This document shows positions 55,470-64,000 of a stretch of DNA of 64,000 nucleotides, in pieces; the stretch's first letter is position 1; each line of letters opens with the position of its first letter. Made by a program: the position numbers and the translations under genes. The stretch comes from Prochlorococcus sp. AG-409-L18. GTDB lineage: Bacteria; Cyanobacteriota; Cyanobacteriia; PCC-6307; Cyanobiaceae. Below the pieces are notes generated by a model that saw nothing but the letters and a program-made list of their open reading frames with translations, was not told the origin of the DNA and searched no databases. The stretch lies in NCBI GenBank assembly GCA_003215535.1, contig QCKG01000006.1, forward strand, positions 1 to 64,000. The letters are read 5' to 3'.

Positions 55470-56194
55470 AACTGAAATTCCTCTCCTAAATAATGCCTCT
55501 TAACAAGAGGATCGTTGGCAACTTGTTCAGAAGGACCCGCGGAAAGTATCTTGCCATCATTAAGAATGTAGGCACGATCTGTAATGGCTAGAGTTTCTCT
55601 AACATTGTGATCAGTAATAAGTATTCCCATCCCTTTGTTTTTGAGGCGTTGGATCAAGTTTTGAAGGTCAGCAACAGCTATAGGGTCAACTCCAGCAAAA
55701 GGCTCATCAAGAAGAAAATATCTTGGGCCTCTTGTACCAACTGCTAAAGCCCTAGCTATCTCACAACGTCGCCTTTCTCCTCCAGAAAGTTGATATCCGT
55801 ATCGATCGATAAATGAAGTCAATTGAAAATCTTCTATTAGTTGTTCTCTGCGCACTCTGAACAAGCCAGTGGAAGGATTGCTTTGGGAAAGAGCAATATC
55901 TAAATTCTGCCGGACTGTCAACTGACGAAAGACACTAGGCTCTTGAGGGAGATAACCAATGCCCATACGCGCTCGCATTGGCATAGACAACTTAGATATA
56001 TTGCTCCCATCAAGTTCTATTCGACCAAAATCAGGGCCTAATAATCCAATTATCAGATTAAAAGTTGTTGTTTTACCAGCACCATTTGGCCCCAGAAGGC
56101 CAACAACTTGACCTGGTTTCATTATTAAAGAAAGATTATTTACCAATCGACGGCCATTAATATTTACTGCTACACCATCAAGCGAAAGGCTCAT
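55466..56194 (-). CDS. lptB: LPS export ABC ATPase LptB
   Basis: ATG 56194 (MSLSLDGVAVNING) gives 242 residues and starts just after the DUF309 stop; the frame opens 13 codons higher. Walker A GPNGAGKTT, signature LSGGERRRCEIARAL, Walker B YFLLDEPFAGVDP and H-loop ITDHNVRETL. It powers LptF/G. Confidence 0.93.
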   Translation of the reverse strand: MSLSLDGVAVNINGRRLVNNLSLIMKPGQVVGLLGPNGAGKTTTFNLIIGLLGPDFGRIELDGSNISKLSMPMRARMGIGYLPQEPSVFRQLTVRQNLDIALSQSNPSTGLFRVRREQLIEDFQLTSFIDRYGYQLSGGERRRCEIARALAVGTRGPRYFLLDEPFAGVDPIAVADLQNLIQRLKNKGMGILITDHNVRETLAITDRAYILNDGKILSAGPSEQVANDPLVKRHYLGEEFQL

Positions 56195-56196
56195 TG

Positions 56197-56583
56197 TTAT
56201 GAAACTTCTATAGAGATAACTGGCAATGGACAATTATCTGTTTCTCTTTTCTGCTGAAGGAGATTAAGTCTTTTCTCCACACAAAGGCATAGTTTTTCTA
56301 CATCAAAGCCTAAAGATGGATTCCCCATTTTTCTTAGACGACCTAAACCTTCTCCATAAAGGATTGTTGCTCCAGATGTGTTTCCCCGTTCCAAATGCAA
56401 CTGAGCAACGGCAACCTGAAGAACACCTTGAATAACATCTCTTTCTGGACCAAATGTCTCGTGCCATAATTCCTCAAATGCATCGTGGGCCTGGTACCAT
56501 TTTTCAGAATTAAAGAGCTTTATTGCTTCAAAGAAACGAGAGTCATCTAGAAGGTTTGAAGTTTGGTATTTATTATTTATCAT
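56197..56583 (-). CDS. DUF309 protein
   Basis: 128 residues, helical, with the DUF309 signature WYQAHDAFEELWHETFGPER and VLQVAVAQLHLERGNTSGA. The start overlaps the typA stop by one base (TAATG), so translation is coupled. Function unknown. Confidence 0.9.
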   Translation of the reverse strand: MINNKYQTSNLLDDSRFFEAIKLFNSEKWYQAHDAFEELWHETFGPERDVIQGVLQVAVAQLHLERGNTSGATILYGEGLGRLRKMGNPSLGFDVEKLCLCVEKRLNLLQQKRETDNCPLPVISIEVS

Positions 56584-58385
56584 TATCGCTTTGCTGTTTT
56601 CTTATTGGGAAGTTTTCGCAATCTTATTGACTCAGGAGTGACCTCTAGCATTTCTCCCGGGCCAATATATTCTAGTGCTCTTTCAAGAGTGATCTCTACA
56701 GGCGATTGCAACGTATCCAATTCCTCTGCACCAGCAGAACGCATATTTGTAAGCTGCTTACTTTTACAAATATTGATTTCCAAATCCTGAGGTCGATTGT
56801 TCTCACCAATAATCATTCCCCTATATACCTTTGCTCCTGGGGAAATAAAGAACTGTCCTCTATCTTCAGCATTTTTAAGTGCATAGAATGTTGCTACACC
56901 CTCTTCAAAAGAAATCAACACTCCATTCCTACGGGCATCAAAATCGCCCATCATTGGACGATACTCAAAGAAAGAGTGACTTAATATCCCCTCTCCTCTA
57001 GTAGCTCGAACAAACTCTCCTCTAAAACCAATCAATCCTCTAGAAGGAACTATAAATTCTAGTTGAGTTCTACCATCTGTTCCAGTCTCCATATTCTGCA
57101 TCTCACCTCTACGAACTCCAAGTTTTTCGATACAAGCCCCTACAGCCACTTCAGGCACATCCATCACAAGAGTTTCTACTGGCTCACAGGGAGTCCCATC
57201 AATATTTCTGAAAATAACCTGAGGTTGCGAAACTTGAAATTCATAACCTTCACGTCGCATTGTTTCTATCAATATTCCTAAATGGAGCTCGCCCCTCCCA
57301 CTAACAGCAAAACGATCGGGGGAGTCGGTATCCTCTACACGTAAAGCCACATTAGTTAGTAATTCCTTCTGTAATCGGTCACGCAATTGTCTGCTAGTCA
57401 CAAATTTCCCTTCTTTTCCAGCAAAGGGGGAATCATTAACAACAAAAGTCATTTGCAAAGTGGGTTCATCCACCCGTATCAAAGGCAAAGCCTTTGGCTC
57501 GTCAGGACAAGCAATAGTCTCTCCTATATTGACCTCATCGAAACCTGCCAATGCCACCAGGTCTCCTGCACTGGCTTGTTCTATCTCAACCCTCTGGAGG
57601 CCTTCAAACCCTAAAAGTTTACTTATTCTCCCTCTTTTAATGGTCCCATTCTCTTTAATTAGAGATGCATTCTGACCATTTCTTATAGAGCCATTATGAA
57701 CTCTTCCAATAACAATTCTTCCAAGAAAATCAGAATAATCTAATGTTGTCACCTGAAGTTGCAATGGCTTCCCCTCATCACCGACAGGAGGAGGTACATG
57801 TCTAATGATTGCATCTAGAAGTGGCATCATATTTTCACTATCTGTTTCCATATCTGGCTTAGCAAAACCTCCCAAGCCACTTCCAAAAAGATAAGGAAAA
57901 TCACACTGATCATCATCAGCACCTAGCTCTAAAAACAAATCAAGAACCTTGTCAACTGCTGTTTCAGGAACGACTCTTGCCCTATCGATTTTATTCACAA
58001 AGACTATTGGCCTTAATCCTTGTTCGAGAGCCTTTTTCAAAACAAAACGAGTTTGAGGCATGGGACCTTCATTAGCATCAACAATTAGAAGACAGCCATC
58101 GACCATGCCTAAAACTCTCTCTACTTCACCACCAAAATCGGCATGTCCAGGTGTATCAACAATGTTAATCCTCGTGCCTTTATATCTAACTGAAGTGTTT
58201 TTAGAGAGAATAGTAATTCCCCTTTCACGTTCCAAGTCATTAGAATCCATTACACAAGTAGGAACTGTCTCGTTTTCTCTGAAAATTCCCGACTGAGATA
58301 AAAGCGCATCCACCAACGTGGTCTTGCCATGATCGACGTGGGCAATAATGGCAATATTCCGAATAGCCTTTATCTGAGAACTCAT
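56583..58385 (-). CDS. typA: Ribosome-associated GTPase TypA/BipA
   Basis: 600 residues from ATG 58385; an ATG 8 codons earlier is possible. G-domain motifs: [18 protein letters not shown] and VNKIDR. Elongation-factor-like domains follow, then the BipA C-terminal domain ([13 protein letters not shown]-type [18 protein letters not shown]). Needed for ribosome function under stress in other bacteria. Confidence 0.95.
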   Translation of the reverse strand: MSSQIKAIRNIAIIAHVDHGKTTLVDALLSQSGIFRENETVPTCVMDSNDLERERGITILSKNTSVRYKGTRINIVDTPGHADFGGEVERVLGMVDGCLLIVDANEGPMPQTRFVLKKALEQGLRPIVFVNKIDRARVVPETAVDKVLDLFLELGADDDQCDFPYLFGSGLGGFAKPDMETDSENMMPLLDAIIRHVPPPVGDEGKPLQLQVTTLDYSDFLGRIVIGRVHNGSIRNGQNASLIKENGTIKRGRISKLLGFEGLQRVEIEQASAGDLVALAGFDEVNIGETIACPDEPKALPLIRVDEPTLQMTFVVNDSPFAGKEGKFVTSRQLRDRLQKELLTNVALRVEDTDSPDRFAVSGRGELHLGILIETMRREGYEFQVSQPQVIFRNIDGTPCEPVETLVMDVPEVAVGACIEKLGVRRGEMQNMETGTDGRTQLEFIVPSRGLIGFRGEFVRATRGEGILSHSFFEYRPMMGDFDARRNGVLISFEEGVATFYALKNAEDRGQFFISPGAKVYRGMIIGENNRPQDLEINICKSKQLTNMRSAGAEELDTLQSPVEITLERALEYIGPGEMLEVTPESIRLRKLPNKKTAKR

Positions 58386-58564
58386 ACGACTGGAAACTTT
58401 TAAAGGCAAAAAAACGCCCTTAGGCGAGTTTTGAAGGTTATATCAGCACGAGATAAATTTGAATGGTTTAAGGAATCCCTGAAATTTCCCATTAACAGTT
58501 AAACAACTGAATAGCCCCGAGATGCCATACAAGAAAGTTATTGGAGTTAATCACCTCTCAAATT

Positions 58565-59305
58565 TCATAGAGCCTCAAGAAATAAACGTGCGTCTTCAAA
58601 CTGCCTTAAAGCTTTGGCTGACCCCTCATATCGCCAATGCCAAGGCTCATAGCTAACGCCCTGAGCATTTCCAATAGGGAACGAGAGGGTGAAATGGTAT
58701 CTAGCTGCATTTTTTTGCAACCATTTAAATGCTTTGGTAGAGGCAAATTCCACTTCAAAATCTGTTTCTCTCATTTCCCCATCTCCCAAATCAATCGCAT
58801 ATCCAGTGCTGTGTTCGGAATGACCGGGTGGTGCTGATACTTTTGATCGTTCAAACGCCGTCTGGTTGCGATGGGATTTGATCTCGAAAAAGATTTCTTT
58901 TTGAAGTTGATGGGATCGATATCCGCTTAAAAGGACCAACTGAACACCATCTGATGCTGCAGCTGCTCGCATCCGCTTCATAGCCTCATAGGTGTCCTTA
59001 TGAACCTGGAGGCCTGGATAAACAGAAACCAGATCTTCAGGTTTTGCCTCTGGATAAGGGAAATGACCCAGTAGTCGGCCATCTAAGGAAGGAAGAGGCT
59101 GTAAACCTTTAAAACTCCCTTGAACTATTACAGGTCTTATCAAATTTGTTCGAACCAAAATTGCAACTATTGAACTAAATAAGGCAAAAGCAAAAAAAGA
59201 GATGAATCTCAATTGCTTTGTAGAAAGTCTTTTGTAAGAACTAGACCTACTAGCAATAGGGATGTCATCTGATTTATTGCTTCGAGCTTTTGCTGCTCGA
59301 GCCAC
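58565..59305 (-). CDS. VanY-type D-alanyl-D-alanine carboxypeptidase
   Basis: 246 residues. A membrane helix near residue 40 (FISFFAFALFSSIVAILV) is followed by the peptidase M15B domain: SGYRSHQLQKEIF, PGHSEHSTGYAIDLGD with zinc His and Asp, and EPWHWRY with the last His. It trims peptidoglycan stem peptides on the periplasmic side. Confidence 0.9.
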   Translation of the reverse strand: MARAAKARSNKSDDIPIASRSSSYKRLSTKQLRFISFFAFALFSSIVAILVRTNLIRPVIVQGSFKGLQPLPSLDGRLLGHFPYPEAKPEDLVSVYPGLQVHKDTYEAMKRMRAAAASDGVQLVLLSGYRSHQLQKEIFFEIKSHRNQTAFERSKVSAPPGHSEHSTGYAIDLGDGEMRETDFEVEFASTKAFKWLQKNAARYHFTLSFPIGNAQGVSYEPWHWRYEGSAKALRQFEDARLFLEAL

Positions 59306-59418
59306 GAAATCAATGCGGAGTGTTGTTTCGATCGTAACGGGCTATGCCAAACACCTCCACGAGAACAGTTGCAACAATGTTAGTTTTCAATTAATAAACA
59401 CTAGATTAAGGTCAAAAG

Positions 59419-60765
59419 ATGTTGCGAGTAGCAGTGATCGGTGGAGGACCTAGTGGGTCATGCGCCGCAGAGATTCTTGCTAAGGCTGGAATTAAAACCT
59501 GGATTTTCGAACGAAAGCTTGATAATGCAAAGCCCTGCGGAGGCGCGATTCCACTCTGCATGGTTTCTGAATTCGACCTCCCTGAATCAATAATCGATAG
59601 AAAAGTCCGAAACATGCGAATGATATCCCCTTCGAATCGCGAAGTTGACATAAGCCTAGACAAGGTATATGGCACGGAAGACAAGGGTGAATTTATTGGA
59701 ATGTGCAGAAGAGAGGTAATGGATGCATTTATGCGAGATAGAGCGGCTGAATTAGGAGCCAATTTGATCAACGGACTGGTAACTAAAATTGATACAGGAT
59801 CAAATCGTCAAGGCCCCTATAACCTGACTTATTCTGACTATTCAAGTGGTGAGAAAACAGGAGAAACTAAAAGTCTTGAGGTTGATTTGATAATTGGTGC
59901 AGATGGCGCCAATAGTCGTGTAGCAAAAGCCATGGATGCTGGAGATTACAACGTGGCAATTGCATTCCAAGAGCGGATAAAACTACCCGAAAAAGAAATG
60001 ACCTACTACGAAGACCTAGCTGAAATGTATGTAGGCACTGATGTGTCACCAGACTTTTATGGCTGGGTTTTCCCTAAATACGATCATGTTGCAGTGGGAA
60101 CAGGCACAATGCAAAAAAACCAGTCTTTAATAAAAAGCCTGCAAGAAGGTGTTAGGAATAGGGCTAAAAAGCGACTTGTAAATGGTGAAGTAATTAAGGT
60201 TGAAGCACATCCAATCCCTGAGCATCCTCGACCTAGACGTGTTGTTGGCAGAATGGCCTTGGTAGGAGATGCAGCAGGTTATGTAACAAAAAGTTCAGGC
60301 GAAGGTATTTATTTTGCCGCAAAAAGTGGACGAATGTGTGCCGAAGAAATTGTTGAAACGAGTCAGGGTGGGAAAGTAATCCCAACAGAAAATGACTTAA
60401 AGAAATATATAAAGAAATGGGATAAGAAATATGGAACTACCTATAAGGTATTAGAAATACTGCAAAACATTTTTTATTCCAATGATGGAGCTAGAGAAGC
60501 ATTTGTAGAGATGTGTGATGATATGGATGTACAAAGGCTTACGTTCGACAGTTATCTTTACAAGACCGTGGTTGCCATGAAGCCCTGGCAACAATTAAAG
60601 CTCACATTCTTAACCCTTGGATCTGTATTAAGAGGAAGAGCTCTAGCTCCTGGTGGCAGCTATAAACCAGTACCTAGTGCAGTAAGAGATGATGATGAGG
60701 TAAATTCAATGCTTTCTGTTAGTACTATAAAAGGTGGGATAAAAGTAAAGGCTCAAACAGACTGA
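59419..60765 (+). CDS. chlP: Geranylgeranyl reductase
   Basis: 448 residues. FAD motif VIGGGPSGSCAAEILAKAG, AKPCGGAIPLCM, GADGANSRVAKAMD and RMALVGDAAGYVTKSSGEGI. It reduces the geranylgeranyl chain to phytyl for chlorophyll and tocopherol. ATG 59419 is preceded by a 113-base gap to the divergent VanY-type gene. Confidence 0.97.
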   Translation: MLRVAVIGGGPSGSCAAEILAKAGIKTWIFERKLDNAKPCGGAIPLCMVSEFDLPESIIDRKVRNMRMISPSNREVDISLDKVYGTEDKGEFIGMCRREVMDAFMRDRAAELGANLINGLVTKIDTGSNRQGPYNLTYSDYSSGEKTGETKSLEVDLIIGADGANSRVAKAMDAGDYNVAIAFQERIKLPEKEMTYYEDLAEMYVGTDVSPDFYGWVFPKYDHVAVGTGTMQKNQSLIKSLQEGVRNRAKKRLVNGEVIKVEAHPIPEHPRPRRVVGRMALVGDAAGYVTKSSGEGIYFAAKSGRMCAEEIVETSQGGKVIPTENDLKKYIKKWDKKYGTTYKVLEILQNIFYSNDGAREAFVEMCDDMDVQRLTFDSYLYKTVVAMKPWQQLKLTFLTLGSVLRGRALAPGGSYKPVPSAVRDDDEVNSMLSVSTIKGGIKVKAQTD

Positions 60766-60821
60766 ACTTATAATCATATTTTAGGATTTTCTTAGCTCTA
60801 ATTTCAGCAATTTCTTCCGTA

Positions 60822-62987
60822 TTAGCCAACTATTTTGTTAAAGTCGCCTAATACACATGCCTGATTTCTTAGTACACCTAATAGGTTTAAGCGGTTACAT
60901 CTAATTTGTGGGTCTTCAACCATTACCATTACACTTTGTTCACCATCAAAAAAGTTAGATAGGACTTTAGAACCGGCAGCAAGACCTTGAGCTATTTTTA
61001 AATATCGTTCTTTTGATTGACCTTTAACAATTGGTTCTATCGAATTGAGGATATGAAGCATATCCTCTTCACATTGTTTCTCAAATAGTGCACTATTCAC
61101 CACTCCAGATGCTCCCAAGACATTTATAGGCAAGTCCCCTTTCTCTGCAAGCCTTGAAGCTCTTGTGACAACGGCCTGTACATCTAAAAGCTGACCAGAC
61201 TCGCGCATATTCATTAACAATCTTGCACGCAATTGGGCATCAGCAGTATCAGATAACAATCGAGATAAAGGCAATGTTTCTCCAGCAACGGCTTGCACGA
61301 GGTCATAGTCTATTCCAGTTTCCTCAAGTAAGCTGATAATTCTTTGTCGAAGAAAGTCAGACAGCTGATTATTAAGTAATTGAGGATTTATATCTAATTC
61401 GGGGAATAGATCTGACCAATACTTAGATGAATTCAATAGCAATTCAGATATATTTAATTTCCAATTTCTATTCCACAGAATCTGCAAAATGCCATTACCA
61501 GCTCTTCTTAACGCATACGGATCTGACGAACCGCTAGGCAGATCACCTTTTGCAAAAATACTAAGCAGCAATTCAAATCTTTCGACTAGGGCAACTACAG
61601 CTCCTGCCTCTGATTTAGGCAATTTATCTGCTGCAAACCTTGGCAAGTAATGTTCCAAAACTGCCAAAGAAACATTATGCCTTTCACCTTCATCTAAAAG
61701 GTATTTAGCGCCCATTATACCTTGCAGTTCAGGGAATTCTCCGACAATTTGACTTACTAGATCATGCTTACAGAAATAAGTTGCCCTCCTAGAATCTTCT
61801 TCAACAGAATCCAGTAGATCTAACAAATTTATAACAACTTCCACAAGCCACTCCATTCTATTTACACGATCCAATAATGAACCCAGTCCATTTGCAAAAG
61901 TAACATTTGAGAGTTGTTCACGTCTCTCCAAACTGGAAACAGAGCGGTCTGAATTAACAAAAAATTTGGCGTCTGAGAGGCGTGCACTAAGGACCCTTTC
62001 ATTTCCTTTCTTAACTACTTCTTTAGCATTCTCTAGAGCATTGGAGATACACAAGAAATTAGGTAAAAGGATTTTCCTAGCATCAAGCGCCAAAGGATTG
62101 TTCTCCTTATCTAATCGATAAAGTGGGATATACCTTTGATGTACTCGCATAACAGTACTTAAAACCTCGGCAGGTAAATCCAAGAAGGACTTCTTGATTT
62201 CACCCTTTATAAGAGAGGGCGACTCGACAAGATCTATTAATTCCTCAAATAATCCATTAGATAAATCTTCCTTGCCATTTAACTCAGAGGACGCTTTAGC
62301 AACAAAATCTTGTATCAACGAGGCACGTTCTTGACGGTCTACATGAACTCCTTGATTTAAAAGAATTTGGCAATACTCACTTGCTGAAGTGATCGGAACC
62401 CTTTCACTGTGAAGTCTGTGTCCTCGGCTAAAATTGCTAGATCTAATTTCCGGATCGGATCCATTAAGAGTAAAGGGAATCAACTCTTTTCCATATAAAG
62501 CGACAATCCACCTAATTGGCCTTGAGAAACGTCTATCTCCGTCACCCCAGCGCATAAAGCGACGGCCTTGAAGGCTACTTATCCAATGAGATATCAAATG
62601 AGGGAGCAACTCAACTACAGACTCTCCTTTTTGAACAACCTTGGCAAAAACAAACTTCCCTTTTGATGTATCACGAATTTCAAGCTCCTCAATTGGAATA
62701 TCAAACTTTTTCGCGAACCCAAACGCGGCTTTAGTAGGGGCTCCATCATTAAAAGCCTGTTCAAGGGGGGGGCCTTTACGTTCTTCCTGAAAATCCTTTG
62801 CGAAGCAAGCAAGGTCATCTACAAGAAGAGCGGTTCTCCTTGGAGTACCTGTACAAAGAATTTTGCCGTGCTCCAGACGACTTTTAGCCAGGTCACCACA
62901 AACCAACTCTTTCAATTGATTCAGAGCTGACTGCGCGAAATCCGCAGGAAGCTCTTCGGTGCCGATCTCAAGCAAAAAGGTCGTCAC
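60822..62987 (-). CDS. glyS: Glycyl-tRNA synthetase beta subunit
   Basis: 721 residues starting FLLEIGTEELPADF. It shows RFMRWGDGDRRFSRPIRW, the HD-like middle region, SDPYALRRAGNGILQI and the C-terminal anticodon-binding region. It acts with GlyQ, which is not in the window. Divergent to sir. Confidence 0.97.
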   Translation of the reverse strand: MTTFLLEIGTEELPADFAQSALNQLKELVCGDLAKSRLEHGKILCTGTPRRTALLVDDLACFAKDFQEERKGPPLEQAFNDGAPTKAAFGFAKKFDIPIEELEIRDTSKGKFVFAKVVQKGESVVELLPHLISHWISSLQGRRFMRWGDGDRRFSRPIRWIVALYGKELIPFTLNGSDPEIRSSNFSRGHRLHSERVPITSASEYCQILLNQGVHVDRQERASLIQDFVAKASSELNGKEDLSNGLFEELIDLVESPSLIKGEIKKSFLDLPAEVLSTVMRVHQRYIPLYRLDKENNPLALDARKILLPNFLCISNALENAKEVVKKGNERVLSARLSDAKFFVNSDRSVSSLERREQLSNVTFANGLGSLLDRVNRMEWLVEVVINLLDLLDSVEEDSRRATYFCKHDLVSQIVGEFPELQGIMGAKYLLDEGERHNVSLAVLEHYLPRFAADKLPKSEAGAVVALVERFELLLSIFAKGDLPSGSSDPYALRRAGNGILQILWNRNWKLNISELLLNSSKYWSDLFPELDINPQLLNNQLSDFLRQRIISLLEETGIDYDLVQAVAGETLPLSRLLSDTADAQLRARLLMNMRESGQLLDVQAVVTRASRLAEKGDLPINVLGASGVVNSALFEKQCEEDMLHILNSIEPIVKGQSKERYLKIAQGLAAGSKVLSNFFDGEQSVMVMVEDPQIRCNRLNLLGVLRNQACVLGDFNKIVG

Positions 62988-63081
62988 GGAGAACTGGCCT
63001 ATAAAGTGAGTACTCTATTAAGGAAGCGGCAAGAAAAACTTTGTCCGTTTAGCTACCGTGTAAAAGAAAAAAAAAGACGCC

Positions 63082-64000
63082 GTGACTGAAGGAGAGAAAG
63101 TAGCTGATCAGGTTCCAGATACAAGGATCTCTCCATGCATTGCGTCTGGAGCAGAGAGATCAAGATTCGAACAATTTAAAGCCGATAGCAATTATCTTCG
63201 AGAGCCCCTCGCAACAGAACTCAAAAACTCTTGCAACCACTTTAGTAATGATGCTGTTCAATTACTGAAGTTCCACGGGAGCTATCAACAAGACAATCGA
63301 GAAAATAGGAAGAAAGGCAAAGATAAAGATTGGCAAATGATGCTTCGTCTAAGGAGCCCTGGAGGAAGGATTCCACCCTCTTTGTTCATTGCCCTAGACA
63401 ACCTTTCAAACCAACTTGGGAATGGGACCCTTCGCGCAACAACACGACAAGCCTTTCAAATGCATGGCATTCGCAAGGAGAGCCTCAAAGAGGTAATCGG
63501 AACAATTGTTCGATCCATGGGATCCACCCTTGCTGCCTGTGGGGATATCACGCGCAATGTCATGGCCCCTGCAGCTCCTTTTGAATTTGGAGGCTATCCG
63601 GCAGCACGAAAATTAGCAATTGAGATAGCAGATCTTCTCTCACCACTAAATGCCGAAACCTCTTATCTTGAACTTTGGGCTGATGGTGACGTTCAGTATC
63701 GAATCAAACCATCAAAAAACGTTCAAAAGAATCGCACCAAACAACTTGAAGGGAATGTATTTAGTGGTGATCTAAATGAACCTCTCTATGGAACAACCTA
63801 TATGCCAAGAAAATTCAAATGCGCAGTAACTGTTCCTGGAGATAACTCAGTAGATTTACTAACTCACGACATTGGATTAGTTGTTTTTACAACTAAAAAA
63901 GGAAAGATCAAAGGATGCAATGTATATGTTGGCGGTGGAATGGGAAGGAATCATAATAACGATGAAACATTTGCTCGGATTGCAGAACCATTAGGTTATG
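63082..64000 (+). CDS. sir: Ferredoxin-sulfite reductase, N-terminal part (cut by the window)
   Basis: GTG 63082 opens a frame that stays open to the window end (306 codons seen). The ferredoxin-type N-terminal domain reads MLRLRSPGGRIPPSLFIALD, then TLRATTRQAFQMHGI, AACGDITRNVMAPAAP and LWADGDVQY. These match the nitrite/sulfite reductase family, closest to the ferredoxin sulfite reductase type. The siroheme/[4Fe-4S] Cys residues lie beyond the end. It reduces sulfite to sulfide. Confidence 0.9.
   Translation, partial: MTEGEKVADQVPDTRISPCIASGAERSRFEQFKADSNYLREPLATELKNSCNHFSNDAVQLLKFHGSYQQDNRENRKKGKDKDWQMMLRLRSPGGRIPPSLFIALDNLSNQLGNGTLRATTRQAFQMHGIRKESLKEVIGTIVRSMGSTLAACGDITRNVMAPAAPFEFGGYPAARKLAIEIADLLSPLNAETSYLELWADGDVQYRIKPSKNVQKNRTKQLEGNVFSGDLNEPLYGTTYMPRKFKCAVTVPGDNSVDLLTHDIGLVVFTTKKGKIKGCNVYVGGGMGRNHNNDETFARIAEPLGY

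Overview
The window looks like a chromosome segment of a low-light-adapted marine Prochlorococcus. It is AT-rich (roughly 38-40% GC by eye) and tightly packed. It carries a Pcb divinyl-chlorophyll antenna gene, cyanobacterium-specific families (DUF3685, DUF3727, CcsA, ChlP, the GlpX-type FBPase/SBPase) and a long run of housekeeping genes. No rRNA, tRNA, insertion sequence, prophage or CRISPR array was seen. The species and strain cannot be fixed from the sequence alone.

Layout. 1-4.7 kb: small hypothetical genes, about 580 bases with no convincing gene, and a three-gene ABC-2 exporter operon (ATPase plus two permeases) on the minus strand. 4.7-15.5 kb: an accessory block that reads as an iron/redox-stress island. 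It holds a membrane-anchored Rieske oxygenase, flavodoxin (isiB), an orphan ABC ATPase, a zinc-ribbon membrane protein, a PRXL2-type peroxiredoxin-like protein, two divergent ferritins, a Pcb antenna protein, a Crp-family regulator with a textbook CRP operator upstream, a FutC-type iron-transport ATPase, and several small unannotated ORFs. 16-28.9 kb: nth, an SDR, pgsA, a CSP41-like epimerase, hisA, DUF3685, a thylakoid thioredoxin-like factor, a CofE-like protein and GNAT proteins. A DUF296-glutaredoxin fusion also lies here. 28.9-37.9 kb: ruvX, DUF3727, yqeG, proB, lpxD, leuB, prk, a short prepilin peptidase, accD and a Gfo/Idh oxidoreductase. 38.2-46.2 kb: fba, two long perfect hairpins, purQ/purS, a DnaJ-type zinc finger protein, a CobW-like GTPase, a pentapeptide-repeat protein, a UPRT-like protein, ilvD and a CIA30 protein. 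46.2-53.2 kb: central carbon genes pgl, gnd, glgC, glpX and rpe, together with hemA. 53.3-64 kb: ccsA, an LptF/G permease, lptB, DUF309, typA, a VanY-type peptidase, chlP, glyS and the 5' half of sir.

How it fits together. Calvin cycle and pentose phosphate functions (prk, fba, glpX, rpe, gnd, pgl), glycogen synthesis (glgC) and tetrapyrrole synthesis (hemA, chlP) cluster in the right two thirds as ordinary core genome. LPS synthesis and export is represented by lpxD, lptB and the LptF/G permease. The left part is the most interesting. There iron acquisition (FutC), iron storage (two ferritins), iron sparing (flavodoxin, Pcb), redox defence and a candidate autoregulated Crp-type switch lie within about 11 kb, with several uncharacterised proteins that may belong to the same response.
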